This document shows, one piece after another, positions 25,858 to 34,746 of a stretch of 64,000 nt of DNA. Source of the stretch: Bin87 sp965221295 (lineage in GTDB: Bacteria > Chloroflexota > Dehalococcoidia > Lucifugimonadales > UBA3495); contig OZ244879.1 of NCBI GenBank assembly GCA_965221295.1, forward strand, positions 2,108,001 to 2,172,000, written 5' to 3'. Position 1 is the stretch's first letter, and each line of letters opens with the position of its first letter. A program made the translations under genes and the position numbers. Below the pieces are notes generated by a model. That model saw only the letters and a program-made list of their open reading frames with translations. It was not told the origin of the DNA and made no database searches.

Positions 25858-25954
25858 GTTCCGTCTCCTGTATCGCGATGCGTTGGCCATGCCCCACTGT
25901 CTCAAAAGGGTGGCGTCCGCCTAGAGCGCAGCGACCTCAAATGAGGCGCGGTCG

Positions 25955-26362
25955 TTACTGGTAGATCATCCACTCCAGCAGATTGTTGTCCGGATCCCGC
26001 GCGTACAGGCTCACCGCCGGCAGAACTCCGCGACGCCGCGCGCCTTTGCGCGGACCCGGACCCCGCACGATTTCGACCCCGGCGTCGGCCAGCAACTGTT
26101 GGCATTCTTCCACCGTGCCATCCCACACGAAGCAGATGTCCGCGGAGCCCGGAACCGCCGTCGGCCCTCGGTAGTCGGCCATGTAGCCTTCCGGGTGAAC
26201 GTTGATCTTGGATTCGCCGACTTGGATCGAAAAGATGTTGGCTTGGCCAGCTCGCCATTCCTCCTCGTCGTTGATCTCAAATCCCAGCTTCTTGTAAAAC
26301 CCAATCAACCGTTCCGCGTCGGCAGTGGGCATCGCGATGTGATCGATTCCAACTGAACTCAT
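25955..26362 (-). CDS. VOC superfamily protein (glyoxalase/extradiol dioxygenase fold)
   Basis: This 135-residue single-domain VOC protein has GIDHIAMPTADAERLIGFYK, with a metal-binding His at residue 8, and the closing segment YARDPDNNLLEWMIY with a metal-binding Glu. The fold serves glyoxalase, dioxygenase, fosfomycin-resistance and isomerase activities, and the sequence alone does not choose. It sits between the TPP enzyme and the alpha/beta hydrolase genes on one strand. AGGAGAACCAAGCA precedes the ATG. Confidence 0.85.
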   Translation of the reverse strand: MSSVGIDHIAMPTADAERLIGFYKKLGFEINDEEEWRAGQANIFSIQVGESKINVHPEGYMADYRGPTAVPGSADICFVWDGTVEECQQLLADAGVEIVRGPGPRKGARRRGVLPAVSLYARDPDNNLLEWMIYQ

Positions 26363-26568
26363 TGCTTGGTTCTCCTCTGTTCTGTCTGCCCTTGTTGTAG
26401 GCGCCGGCTTTTGTTCTCCGGGGGTCCGCCGACCTTCGGTTGCCTTGCTTAGGAGCCAGCGTTTCCGGTGTCTTGCCGCTTATGCGCCGCCAGTTTTTGA
26501 CGGCCAGTCGGCTCGGCCGTATTCGTTCCGCAAAATAGTCATGCCTCGCCAACCGGCGTTACGGGCGT

Positions 26569-27417
26569 TCAATCCGCGACGGCTTCCGTGCCCACACTTC
26601 GCAGCTGACCCAGAAAGTCGAGAATCTTCTCACGGGTGAGTTCGGCCGCCTCGTTGGTCATCAAACCGTGTTCGGCCCCAGCGATCACGTGTAGCTCGGA
26701 TTGCGGAATCGCGGCGTGCATGGCCAAACTGCATTCCACCGGAATCCGGCTGTCGTTATCTCCATGTATGATGGATACCGGCATCTTCAACTCCCCGGTT
26801 CGCTTCTCCAGCGAGTCGCCAATGTCCACGTAGGCTTGGTGCGTCGCCGCGATCCCCTCCAGCCGCTCCAGGTTGTCCTGCACGATGCGCGCGAATCGGG
26901 CCGGGTCGTCAGCCGCCATCTGCGGAAATCGATCCGCCAAGCTGCGCTCAACCGCCGCCGTTCGGCCTTCCGTCGCCATCCGGTCCTTGAGCCGCCGCAA
27001 CTCCTGCCGACGCACCTCGCGCTGCGCCTCCTGGGAGTAGGTCATGGTGTTCACCAGGATCAGGGAATCGGTTCTATCGGGAAAGTCCAGGGCAAACTGC
27101 ATCGCGATGGGACCGCCTGCCGATGAACCCAGCGCGTGGACCGTCTCGATGCCCAGGTGATCCAGCAACCCGGCTAGGTCTCGGGCGCAATTGGGCATGT
27201 CGTACCCAACCGGCGGCGCGTCCGATAATCCACACGCCCGCCGGTCGTAGAAGACGCATCGGTATCTCGCGGACAGCGCCTCCGCCTGACGGTTTATCGT
27301 ATCCCGGCTGCCATCTCCGCCGCCCAAACCGCCGTGGATCAGCGCCAACGCTGGCGCAGCCTCGTCTCCAAAAACCGAATAGTGCATCAGGTAACCGTTG
27401 ATTTCTGCAGTAGGCAT
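26569..27417 (-). CDS. alpha/beta hydrolase
   Basis: This 282-residue hydrolase shows the oxyanion-hole segment LIHGGLGGGDGSRD, a strand-turn YDRRACGLSD, the nucleophile elbow ALGSSAGGPIAMQFA with the catalytic Ser near residue 103, and the final HGDNDSRIPVE and GAEHGLM segments with the Asp and His. The full triad is present. The start at 27417 follows GGGGAGCGAAG. It may hydrolyse an ester or a meta-cleavage product, in keeping with the VOC and TPP enzyme genes downstream, but that is inferred. Confidence 0.85.
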   Translation of the reverse strand: MPTAEINGYLMHYSVFGDEAAPALALIHGGLGGGDGSRDTINRQAEALSARYRCVFYDRRACGLSDAPPVGYDMPNCARDLAGLLDHLGIETVHALGSSAGGPIAMQFALDFPDRTDSLILVNTMTYSQEAQREVRRQELRRLKDRMATEGRTAAVERSLADRFPQMAADDPARFARIVQDNLERLEGIAATHQAYVDIGDSLEKRTGELKMPVSIIHGDNDSRIPVECSLAMHAAIPQSELHVIAGAEHGLMTNEAAELTREKILDFLGQLRSVGTEAVAD

Positions 27418-27588
27418 CTTCGCTCCCCAGTCTGTATCCCTAGATGCGCACAAATATAGACTCCGGCCACATCAGTGGCAAGGGCCGGGGCGTCACCAAA
27501 AAAGCGCAACCTTGTTCCGAGTAGCCGCCGCCAACAGCGCCCATCGGGCCGATGGGCTCCCGTCACAACTGGCCCGGCGAGGCCATCC

Positions 27589-27858
27589 GGCTTCCGGGCA
27601 AAGTCGCCTGCCCCGTTGACTCGTCTCGCGCCCTCCCCTGGCATTGCGCCCTCCCACTACTGTCATTGCGAGCGCAGCGCGGCAATCCCGACCCGTACCC
27701 AGCGACCCCCGGGCCCGCGCCCGGGCTTCCGGGCAAAGTCGCCTGCCCTGTTGACTCGTCTCGCGCCCTCCCCTGGCGTTGCGCCCTCCCACAACTGTCA
27801 TTGCGAGCGCAGCGCGGCAATCCCGACCCGTACCCAGCAACCCCCGGGCCCACGCCCG
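27589..27858. repeat. tandem duplication of a 135-bp REP-containing unit
   Basis: Units 27589-27723 and 27724-27858 are nearly identical. Each includes CTTCCGGGCAAAGTCGCC, a TTGACTCGTCTCGCGCCCTC stretch, and the palindrome ATTGCGAGCGCAGCGCGGCAAT. The same ATTGCGAG...GGCAATCCCGACC core recurs in the array at 34.7-35.4 kb. The whole gap 27418-27919 holds no gene. Open frames across it have the composition of the repeat and are not coding. Confidence 0.85.
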
Positions 27859-27887
27859 AGGCCAACCCCCGACACCTCCGCGGGCTA

Positions 27888-27896
27888 TGCTATCAT
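27888..27896 (+). promoter_or_regulatory. extended -10 promoter for the cysteine desulfurase operon
   Basis: TGCTATCAT carries the TG extension and lies 24 bases before the ATG at 27920, immediately after the repeat. It matches the form of the por and aldolase promoters. Confidence 0.4.
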
Positions 27897-27919
27897 TGTG
27901 ATTCATCAAGGCAATCGCC

Positions 27920-29116
27920 ATGACTACCCAGAACCACATTTACTTCGACCACGCCGGAACCACGCCCATGGCTGAGCAGACGCTGCAGGCCATGCTGCCC
28001 TACTTCACCCAACTGTACGGCAACGCCTCCAGCGTACACACCGTCGGCCAAGAGGCCCGCTACGCCCTCGATTCGGCCCGTGAGCGCGTCGCCAAGATCC
28101 TGAACTGCCGAAACCGCGAAATCGTTTTCACCAGCGGCGGCACCGAATCCGATAACGCCGCGATCCAGGGCGCCGCCTGCGCTCTCGAAGAGACCGGACG
28201 GCACGTCATCACCGCAGCCACCGAACACCACGCCGTGCTGCACGCCTGCGAATCCCTGGAAGACCGGGGTTGGGACATTACCCGACTGCCCGTGGACGTT
28301 TACGGGCAAGTTGACCCCCAACGCGTTCGCAACGCCATCACCGATCGCACCACCGTAGTTTCCATAATGTACGCCAATAACGAGGTGGGAACTATCAACC
28401 CCATCGCCGAGATTTCCGCCGCGGTCAAGCAGCGCGCCGCGGAATTGGACCGTACCATCGTCATGCACACCGACGCGGTGCAGGCCGCTGGGTTCCTGGA
28501 TCTCGATGTGCGCCGTTTGGGCATCGACATGATGAGCCTCTCGGCCCACAAGTTCTACGGCCCCAAAGGCGTCGGCGTGCTGTTCATCCGTCGCGGCGTT
28601 CCCTTTCTGCCGTTGATCACCGGCGGCGGCCAGGAACGGGAACGACGTTCCGGCACCGAAAATGTCCCCGGCATCGTGGGCTTGGCCGCGGCTCTGGAAT
28701 ACGCCGACTCCCAACGACACGAAACCAGCGCCCATTGTCTCGCCCTCCGCGACCGCATCATCAACGAAATTTTGAGCCAGGCGCCGGACTGTTCGCTCAA
28801 TGGCCATCCCACCGAACGTCTGCCCAACAACGTCAACATCTCTTTCGAGGGCGTGGAAGGAGAACCCATCCTCCTCGGACTGGATTTGCAGGGCATCGCC
28901 GCCAGTAGCGGCAGCGCCTGCAGCAGCGGCTCCCTGGAACCCTCTCACGTTCTGTTGGCGTTGGGCCAAACCGCTGACCTGGCCCGCGGTTCGCTCCGCA
29001 TCACCCTGGGCAAACAAAACACCGACGCGGAGGTGGACCGGCTGCTGTCCGTCTTGATCAAATTGGTCGGCGAACTGCGACAGTTGCCCAGCCTTACCGG
29101 GGCCGCCGATGATTAG
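27920..29116 (+). CDS. cysteine desulfurase (NifS/IscS family)
   Basis: This 398-residue PLP enzyme moves sulfur from cysteine to a protein persulfide for Fe-S and thio-cofactor assembly. IYFDHAGTTPMA is the N-terminal signature. FTSGGTESDNAAIQG and ATEHHAVLHAC hold PLP contacts. SLSAHKFYGPKGVGVLF contains the PLP lysine, and SSGSACSSGSLEPSHVL carries the catalytic Cys near residue 333. It is close to the NifS/IscS (group I) type. The stop overlaps the next gene by 8 bases. The ferredoxin- and Fe-S-rich enzymes of this window (Por, LutAB) need such a supply. Confidence 0.92.
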   Translation: MTTQNHIYFDHAGTTPMAEQTLQAMLPYFTQLYGNASSVHTVGQEARYALDSARERVAKILNCRNREIVFTSGGTESDNAAIQGAACALEETGRHVITAATEHHAVLHACESLEDRGWDITRLPVDVYGQVDPQRVRNAITDRTTVVSIMYANNEVGTINPIAEISAAVKQRAAELDRTIVMHTDAVQAAGFLDLDVRRLGIDMMSLSAHKFYGPKGVGVLFIRRGVPFLPLITGGGQERERRSGTENVPGIVGLAAALEYADSQRHETSAHCLALRDRIINEILSQAPDCSLNGHPTERLPNNVNISFEGVEGEPILLGLDLQGIAASSGSACSSGSLEPSHVLLALGQTADLARGSLRITLGKQNTDAEVDRLLSVLIKLVGELRQLPSLTGAADD

Positions 29117-29774
29117 CCTCCGGTCAGCGGCAACCCTCCGGCGCCTTTTGATCGCGACGGCCTTGCTTGCCGTGGCGCTGGCCCCAGTGATTGTGACCGC
29201 CTGTTCGTCCCAGTCGCCCAACATTGGCCGCTACTACAAGGGCCGAATCCTGCACGTCAGCGTCGCCGACATGGAGCGAACCAACGAGTTGCGATGGACC
29301 ACCTCCACACGCGCCCCCAGGCAGGGCGCGACCGACGAGGATTTCTATCGCCTGGTTCCCGAATCGGCCGAAAACGAACTCATCCTGTTGCGCGTCCGGG
29401 TCGAAAATCACACCGCCACCAGCGCTATCGTCAACGTCAACCACGAAGCTGCCCAGCTGCGAGATTTCCTGCAGGGCAGGTACTTCCCACTGAACGTCAC
29501 CGAACGAGCCCAGGAAGCCGGCATCCCGGAAAGCGTAGCCGACCGCTGCAACGTGCCCGTAAACCCTGACGACCACACCACCTGCGTCAAATTCCTCTGG
29601 AACCCTACCTATGCGGAAGTTCAGGACGACGGACAAACCAAGTTCGTAGAACGGTCCCAGGAACTCCCCAAAGGCACCGGGCTGGACGGCTGGATGGTGT
29701 TCGAGGTTCCCAAAGACACCCAAATGCGCTCATTCCGTTGGTCCGCCGGCGATACCATCACTGTGGATTTCTGA
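29109..29774 (+). CDS. putative lipoprotein, unknown function
   Basis: This 221-residue protein has a basic N-terminus, a hydrophobic stretch LLIATALLAVALAPVIVTAC and a lipobox with Cys32, so it is probably an exported lipid-anchored protein. The mature part has a beta-rich look (ILLRVRVENHTATSAIVNVN, then MVFEVPKDTQMRSFRW), similar in style to DUF4352-type immunoglobulin-like domains. It overlaps the desulfurase gene by 8 bases. I do not recognise a precise family. Confidence 0.75.
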   Translation: MISLRSAATLRRLLIATALLAVALAPVIVTACSSQSPNIGRYYKGRILHVSVADMERTNELRWTTSTRAPRQGATDEDFYRLVPESAENELILLRVRVENHTATSAIVNVNHEAAQLRDFLQGRYFPLNVTERAQEAGIPESVADRCNVPVNPDDHTTCVKFLWNPTYAEVQDDGQTKFVERSQELPKGTGLDGWMVFEVPKDTQMRSFRWSAGDTITVDF

Positions 29775-29794
29775 CCCACCCACGCGGCGCCGTC

Positions 29795-30385
29795 ATGACT
29801 CCGCCACCACTGGGACGGCGCATCTTTCACCTCATAGCAGCATCTGCAGTCACCCTACTGTCGCTGCCGATGCCTCAGCATTCCTATATGCTGCTCATCG
29901 GTGGCGGGGCATTGGTAGCCTTGGCCATCGAAGCCAGTCGGCTGCGAGCGCCGCCTTTCAACCGCGTTTTCCTGGCAATATTCGCCCCCATCCTCAAACC
30001 CTCTGAAGTCTCGGAGGTCTCCGGCGCCACCTGGTACCTGGTTTCGGCCTTCTTCGCCTTCTACTTCTTTGGCCCACACGTCGCCGTGCCCGTCTTGTTG
30101 TTCGTGGCCGTCGGCGATCCCGCCGCCGCTTTGGTCGGCGCGCGCCTGCCGGGCCCCCGGTTCTGGGGCAAGTCCCCAGGCGGCAGCGTCGCCTTCGTGC
30201 TCGCGGCCTTGGCCGCCTGGGCGGTGATCAGCGCGTTGGGTTATGGACACTGGTCGTTGGCCGTGGTCATCGCCGCCTTTGTCGCCGCCGCCGTCGAACT
30301 CGCGCCCATCCCCATCGACGACAACCTCACCGTTCCCCTCATCGGCGGGGCCGCCATGACCCTGGCCATCGCTCTGGGTCTATAG
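29795..30385 (+). CDS. membrane CTP-dependent lipid kinase-like protein (SEC59/DGK1/VTE5 family)
   Basis: This 196-residue integral membrane protein has about six hydrophobic segments. The sequence VAVGDPAAALVGARLPGP, followed by FWGKSPGGSVAFVLAAL, matches the nucleotide-binding region of the phosphatidate cytidylyltransferase/dolichol-phytol kinase family (GD...A...G..., GKS..G). Members phosphorylate polyprenols, phytol or diacylglycerol with CTP. The ATG at 29795 begins PPPLGRRIFHLIAASA. A frame upstream overlaps the lipoprotein gene and is unlikely. It is the third gene of the desulfurase operon. Confidence 0.75.
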   Translation: MTPPPLGRRIFHLIAASAVTLLSLPMPQHSYMLLIGGGALVALAIEASRLRAPPFNRVFLAIFAPILKPSEVSEVSGATWYLVSAFFAFYFFGPHVAVPVLLFVAVGDPAAALVGARLPGPRFWGKSPGGSVAFVLAALAAWAVISALGYGHWSLAVVIAAFVAAAVELAPIPIDDNLTVPLIGGAAMTLAIALGL

Positions 30386-30409
30386 CGACCGATTCGCGCC
30401 TGCCCTAAT

Positions 30410-31771
30410 TCACCCGTTAGGGATTCCCGGATCCCCGTCGTATTCCACCGTCTCAGCGCGTTGACGCTGGAAATTCAAGTAGGCCGAACGCGACATGGCC
30501 GGTCGGAACGATGAAACAACCTGCTTGGCTCTGGCCCCGTTATCGGCCAGCAGATCGATCACGGCCATCGCCATGATCTTCGCCGGGTTCACCACGGCTT
30601 GCCGGTAGTCGGTGATCAGATACTCGGAGCTGTGCCCCGGGCCCTCCGCTCCAGCGGTGTAGGGATGAATCGCCGGTAGGATGTGGCTCAGGTCGCCCAT
30701 GTCCGTGGAGCCGCCACGATTTCGCGAGGGCGGCATGGTCATGGTCCGATTTTCGCCCAGCAGATTCACCGCGTTCTCCCGAAATACCTCCATCAGCTTC
30801 TGGTCGTGTCGCATCGGCAGGTAGCCCGGAATGTTCGTGATGGATACCTTCGCCCCCACTGCCAATGCCCCGGCGCGGAAGCATCGGTCCACGATGTCAG
30901 AGTTGCGCACCACCGCTTCCGGCGTTCCTGACCGCACGCGCCATTCCAACCGCACGTCCGCCGGCACCGCGCTGACCGCCTCGCCGCCCTTCGTCATGAT
31001 GCCGTGAATGCGTACCGTGTCCTGGTCCCGAAACAGTTCCCGGTTCGAGTTGATGGCTTGCAGGGCGAACGTGGCCGCGTTCAGCGCGTTCACCCCCAGG
31101 TGCGGAGCGCTGCCAGCGTGGGCGCCCCGACCGGTGAACCTGACGTACTTAACCACGTGGCCGTTGCTGGTGCCTCCCATCACGAATGAGTGCGCGCCCA
31201 TGTCGCTGGCGGTGTGGCACATCATGGCGATGTCCACGTCGTCGAACTCGCCCAGCTTGATCAACTCCTGCTTGCCGCCCAAAAATTCGATCTTGCCCGC
31301 CTCCCGCAGGTCCAGGCGTCGGGCCACTTCGATGAACTCCTCCGCCGGAACCGCAAACGGCGCGATTTCACCACTCAATTCGCCCAGCACTTCCGGTTGC
31401 GTCAATCCGGTCACCGCTCCAAGCATCATGCCAATCTGGCAATGATGTCCACACGCGTGGGCGGCGCTGGTGTCCGCGGCGGCGTGGGGGTGTCCGTTGA
31501 CGATCAGGCTATCCAACTCGCCGATGATGGCCACCCTCGGGCCACTGCCTCCACCGCCCTGTATGTTGCCCTTCAACCCGGTGAGCGCCAATCCGGTCCT
31601 GAACTTGATGCCCAAACGCGCGAACTGCTCCGCAACCACCCGCGCCGTGCGATACTCGCTGTATCCCGGCTCCGGGTGCTCCAGGATGTCTCGCGATACC
31701 GCGATTAGTTCGTCGCTGTGCCGGTCAATTGCGGCGCAGGCCGCCTTTTTTAGTTCCTCGCGAGTTGCCAT
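30410..31771 (-). CDS. M20 family amidohydrolase (AbgB/M20D-like), copy 1
   Basis: This 453-residue enzyme is of the M20D/aminobenzoyl-glutamate hydrolase type. It has GELDSLIVNGHPHA, ADTSAAHACGHHCQIGMMLGA with the metal-binding Cys and His, a catalytic glutamate pair in FAVPAEEFIEVARR, and GGSTDMGDLSHILPAIHPYT near the end. The usual Asp or Asn after the second His of the CGH motif is a His here, as it is in the downstream neighbour. GGGTAGGGGCAG precedes the ATG. It lies in tandem with a second M20 gene (31858) of similar length. The two are paralogues and may split different N-acyl or peptide-like amides. Confidence 0.85.
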   Translation of the reverse strand: MATREELKKAACAAIDRHSDELIAVSRDILEHPEPGYSEYRTARVVAEQFARLGIKFRTGLALTGLKGNIQGGGGSGPRVAIIGELDSLIVNGHPHAAADTSAAHACGHHCQIGMMLGAVTGLTQPEVLGELSGEIAPFAVPAEEFIEVARRLDLREAGKIEFLGGKQELIKLGEFDDVDIAMMCHTASDMGAHSFVMGGTSNGHVVKYVRFTGRGAHAGSAPHLGVNALNAATFALQAINSNRELFRDQDTVRIHGIMTKGGEAVSAVPADVRLEWRVRSGTPEAVVRNSDIVDRCFRAGALAVGAKVSITNIPGYLPMRHDQKLMEVFRENAVNLLGENRTMTMPPSRNRGGSTDMGDLSHILPAIHPYTAGAEGPGHSSEYLITDYRQAVVNPAKIMAMAVIDLLADNGARAKQVVSSFRPAMSRSAYLNFQRQRAETVEYDGDPGIPNG

Positions 31772-31857
31772 CTGCCCCTACCCATGCGTTCTACTCGATT
31801 GCTCGGCGCGCCAGTTCCAGGTTGCCGTCCCTCCTCGGCAGTGGACAATGCCCGAAG

Positions 31858-33189
31858 CTATTTTTCCGTGTACGACTCTTCCGACGCCAGCGTTCGCATG
31901 AAGTTGACGTACTCACGCGGCGTCATCTCCGTACGATGATTGGCCACCACTCGGTTGGCTTCCTGAGCGCCGTCCGCCATCAGGTCGATGACGGTCGCGG
32001 TCATCGCCTTGGCCCCGGTTATCACCGCCAACTGGTAGTCTTGGATCACATAATCCGCTCCGTGGCCGATTCCGGTGGCGCCGCCCACATACGGATGCAG
32101 CGTCGGCATGATGGCGCTGATGTCCCCCATATCCGTGCTGCCCGTGCGGTGCGGATTCCAGCCCACGTTCTCCGATCCAACCAGCGTCTCGGCGTTGGCC
32201 CGGAATATCTCCTGCATCCGGCTGTTCTGCAGCATCGGCATGTAACCGGGGATGGTCTGGATGTTCACGGTGGCTCCAACCGCCATGGCCCCGGCCCGCA
32301 ACGCCCGGTCAACCTTTCGGTTCGCGTCCATGATGGCGTCCATGGTCTTGCCCCGCACGAACGTCTCCATCCGAACGTCGGCGGGAACGGCCGACACTGC
32401 CTCGCCTCCCTTGGTGATGATGGGATGCACGCGAACCGTGTCGGTGTCCAGGAAGGTCTCCCGGTTGAAGTGAATCGCCGACATCGCCAGCGTGGCCGCA
32501 TTCAGCGCGTTGATGCCCAGGTGCGGCGATCCGCCCGCGTGGGCGCCCTTCCCAACGAATTGTATCTTCTTCGCCACCGTGCCATTGTTGGTTCCGGTCG
32601 TGCAGAGTTGTTTCTCGATGGGAGCGCTGGTGGTGTGCATCATCATCGCCAGGTGCACGTCGTCGAACTCGCCCAACCTGATGAATTCCGGCTTCCCGCC
32701 CAGGAACTCGATCTTGCCCTCTCGCCGTAGCGCGTCCCGATATTCGATCTCGATATATTCTTCGGCGGGGACCGCCATCGGTAGTATCCGCCCGCTCAGG
32801 TGCGGCAGCACGTCCTCCCGCATCAACGCCATGGTGGAACCCAGCATCATGGCGATCTGACAGTGGTGGCCGCAAGCGTGGGCGGCCCCCGTCGCGGTGT
32901 CGGCGTGCGGGTGCTCGTTCACGATCAGGCTGTCCAGCTCGCCCAGAATCGCCATGGTCGGCCCTTCGCCGCCGCCAATTATCTCGCCGCGCAGGCCGGT
33001 CATGCCCAACCCGCTTCGGAAGGGCACTCCCATCTCGCCGAATTTTTCTCCCACCAGCGCAGCGGTTTTGAACTCACGGAATCCAGGCTCAGGGTTGGCC
33101 AGGATCTGCTGGGAGATCCTCACCAATTCGTCCGCCCTCTGGTCAATCTCGGCAAACGCCCGTTCCTTCAGTTCCGCTTTGCTTGGCAT
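31858..33189 (-). CDS. M20 family amidohydrolase (AbgB/M20D-like), copy 2
   Basis: This 443-residue paralogue of the gene at 30410 shares the same motif order: GELDSLIVNEHPHADTATGA, AHACGHHCQIAMMLGS, AVPAEEYIEIEYRDALRR and GSTDMGDISAIMPTLHPYV. The ATG at 33189 begins PSKAELKERAFAEIDQRADE and follows CGGGAGGATGGCGCC. Extending upstream would overlap the small gene ending at 33219, so the shorter start is preferred. It is separated by 86 bases from the first copy and lies upstream of it on the same strand, consistent with one operon. Confidence 0.85.
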   Translation of the reverse strand: MPSKAELKERAFAEIDQRADELVRISQQILANPEPGFREFKTAALVGEKFGEMGVPFRSGLGMTGLRGEIIGGGEGPTMAILGELDSLIVNEHPHADTATGAAHACGHHCQIAMMLGSTMALMREDVLPHLSGRILPMAVPAEEYIEIEYRDALRREGKIEFLGGKPEFIRLGEFDDVHLAMMMHTTSAPIEKQLCTTGTNNGTVAKKIQFVGKGAHAGGSPHLGINALNAATLAMSAIHFNRETFLDTDTVRVHPIITKGGEAVSAVPADVRMETFVRGKTMDAIMDANRKVDRALRAGAMAVGATVNIQTIPGYMPMLQNSRMQEIFRANAETLVGSENVGWNPHRTGSTDMGDISAIMPTLHPYVGGATGIGHGADYVIQDYQLAVITGAKAMTATVIDLMADGAQEANRVVANHRTEMTPREYVNFMRTLASEESYTEK

Positions 33190-33218
33190 GGCGCCATCCT
33201 CCCGCGCGGCCCGATCGC

Positions 33219-33533
33219 TCACCGCGATACCGCGCCCGCCGATACTAACATACTGCGGCAAACCTGCCTATCGTCCGCGCGCTCCGGCAGCGACGTCAGC
33301 GCCAGGTCGCTACCCGACGTGTCCAGTTCGGCCCGAACCGCCGACATCCATTCCCCGTGGTCGGCGCCATCCGGCAGTCGGCGCCTGATTGCGTGCAACC
33401 TGTCGTAGGCTTCCAGCAGCTGGTTTCGCGTTTGGCCTTCGGTGTACAGGCGATAGTTGTAGCCCTGGCGCCGCGCCGCCACTATCTGCCGCACTCCTTC
33501 GGCGGAGTTGAGGTCATACAGGTTGGGCGTCAT
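33219..33533 (-). CDS. small protein next to the methyltransferase, unknown function (104 aa)
   Basis: This 104-residue frame starts inside the last codons of the DNA methyltransferase gene (20-base overlap) on the same strand. NLYDLNSAEGVRQIVAARRQ, then GYNYRLYTEGQTRNQLLEAYDRLHAIRRRLP, reads like a helical protein. The overlap suggests coupled translation, so a partner of the methyltransferase is possible but not shown. I do not recognise the family. It ends 30 bases before the second M20 gene start. Confidence 0.55.
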   Translation of the reverse strand: MTPNLYDLNSAEGVRQIVAARRQGYNYRLYTEGQTRNQLLEAYDRLHAIRRRLPDGADHGEWMSAVRAELDTSGSDLALTSLPERADDRQVCRSMLVSAGAVSR

Positions 33534-34680
33534 GCTCCGCGCTCCAATAATATTGCAGGTCGTCGAAGTCCACCGCCGCGTTGAAGCCGAACTGGTTCAA
33601 CTCCTGTTTCATGGTCTCGTAGTAGTCGGACCGCTTTTCCACCAGGACGAACCGGCGACCCATCGCCGCCGCGACTCGCCCAACCGTCCCCGTTCCCGCA
33701 AATGGATCCAGCACGCAATCGCCCTCGAACGAATAATACCGGATGATGCGGCTCACCAACTCGTCCGGGAACACCGCCGGATGCGCCTTGTGGCTGGATG
33801 GGGTGATGTCCCACACGTTCGTTCTGTCATAATCGCCCAATATCAACGAACGCTCCACCGCTTCCGGGTCGGGATGGTTCCGTAAATTCCAGTCAATCAA
33901 CCGGTCGGTTTTCTTCCGATAAACCATCACGTATTCCGTTACCGTAACCGGCTTGTACTGCAACGGTTGCCGGTCCGCCGCGAAGCGCCGGCCCCGGCCC
34001 AGATGCCAACCGGCCCCCTCCGGTTTGCGCCAAATGATGTCGTCGATGAACTCGAACCCTATCCGATCCAGGATGGGATGCAGGTCAAATGGTATTGGCA
34101 ACCGCCGGCTGGACGCGCTGCGAGACGTTCGCCTCACCAACACGGGAGACACGTTCACCACCAGAAACCGCCCTTCCGCCAGCGCCGCGTGGCAAGCCGC
34201 GAAGGCCTCGCCCAGGAATTCCAGATACGAACCGTAATCGACGTATTCGGCGCATTCAACCTTGGCGTTGAAATACGGCGGCGAGGTCACCACCAGCTGG
34301 GCGCTGCTCGCCGGAAACTCCGATAATACGGCCCGGCAGTCGCCCAATACGGCCTTGTTGGGAATCGGCGGAAACGCGATCTTAGTGTTCTTCCCATCCC
34401 GCCTGGGTCGGTTGAGCCGGCCTTGCTGTCGCAGCCGCTCCGCAACCATGGTTGGCGCCGGGGCCCGGCATATCTCGCCGCCGGGGTCTACTCCAATCTC
34501 GCCCAGAGCTACGTGGGGCGCCGATTCCGACACCAGGGCCACCCGCCAAAACCCCAGGCGTTCGTCCCACTCCGGCAACCCCAGGGTCAGCCCATCTGTT
34601 TCCGGCCCGGTCATCCATTCTTCCACCCAAAGACGCGCCAGCCGTCGCGCGTCGTCGGTCAATAGTTTGTCGCTAATCAT
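33514..34680 (-). CDS. orphan DNA methyltransferase, beta-class (predicted N4-cytosine or N6-adenine)
   Basis: This 388-residue methyltransferase has the catalytic motif VVTSPPYFNAKVE first and the AdoMet-binding motif LDPFAGTGTVGRVAAAMGRRF later, the motif order of beta-class enzymes. The TSPPY form is most common in N4-cytosine methylases. An N-terminal region of about 95 residues before the domain and an arginine-rich loop after VVNVSPVLVRR are extra to the core. No restriction endonuclease gene is next to it. The ATG at 34680 was chosen; a TTG 12 codons upstream also opens the frame. Immediately upstream lies the REP-like array. It may methylate the genome as a solitary mark. Confidence 0.85.
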   Translation of the reverse strand: MISDKLLTDDARRLARLWVEEWMTGPETDGLTLGLPEWDERLGFWRVALVSESAPHVALGEIGVDPGGEICRAPAPTMVAERLRQQGRLNRPRRDGKNTKIAFPPIPNKAVLGDCRAVLSEFPASSAQLVVTSPPYFNAKVECAEYVDYGSYLEFLGEAFAACHAALAEGRFLVVNVSPVLVRRTSRSASSRRLPIPFDLHPILDRIGFEFIDDIIWRKPEGAGWHLGRGRRFAADRQPLQYKPVTVTEYVMVYRKKTDRLIDWNLRNHPDPEAVERSLILGDYDRTNVWDITPSSHKAHPAVFPDELVSRIIRYYSFEGDCVLDPFAGTGTVGRVAAAMGRRFVLVEKRSDYYETMKQELNQFGFNAAVDFDDLQYYWSAEHDAQPV

Positions 34681-34746
34681 GACCGGATTTTCGCAGGTGT
34701 TTAACGGGCGCGCCAAGGGGCAAATGTCACGACGTTGAAGTGGCCA

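Noticed and set aside
27893..29224. Minus-strand frame of about 440 codons
   Set aside because: It is the shadow of the cysteine desulfurase gene, whose catalytic motifs are intact.
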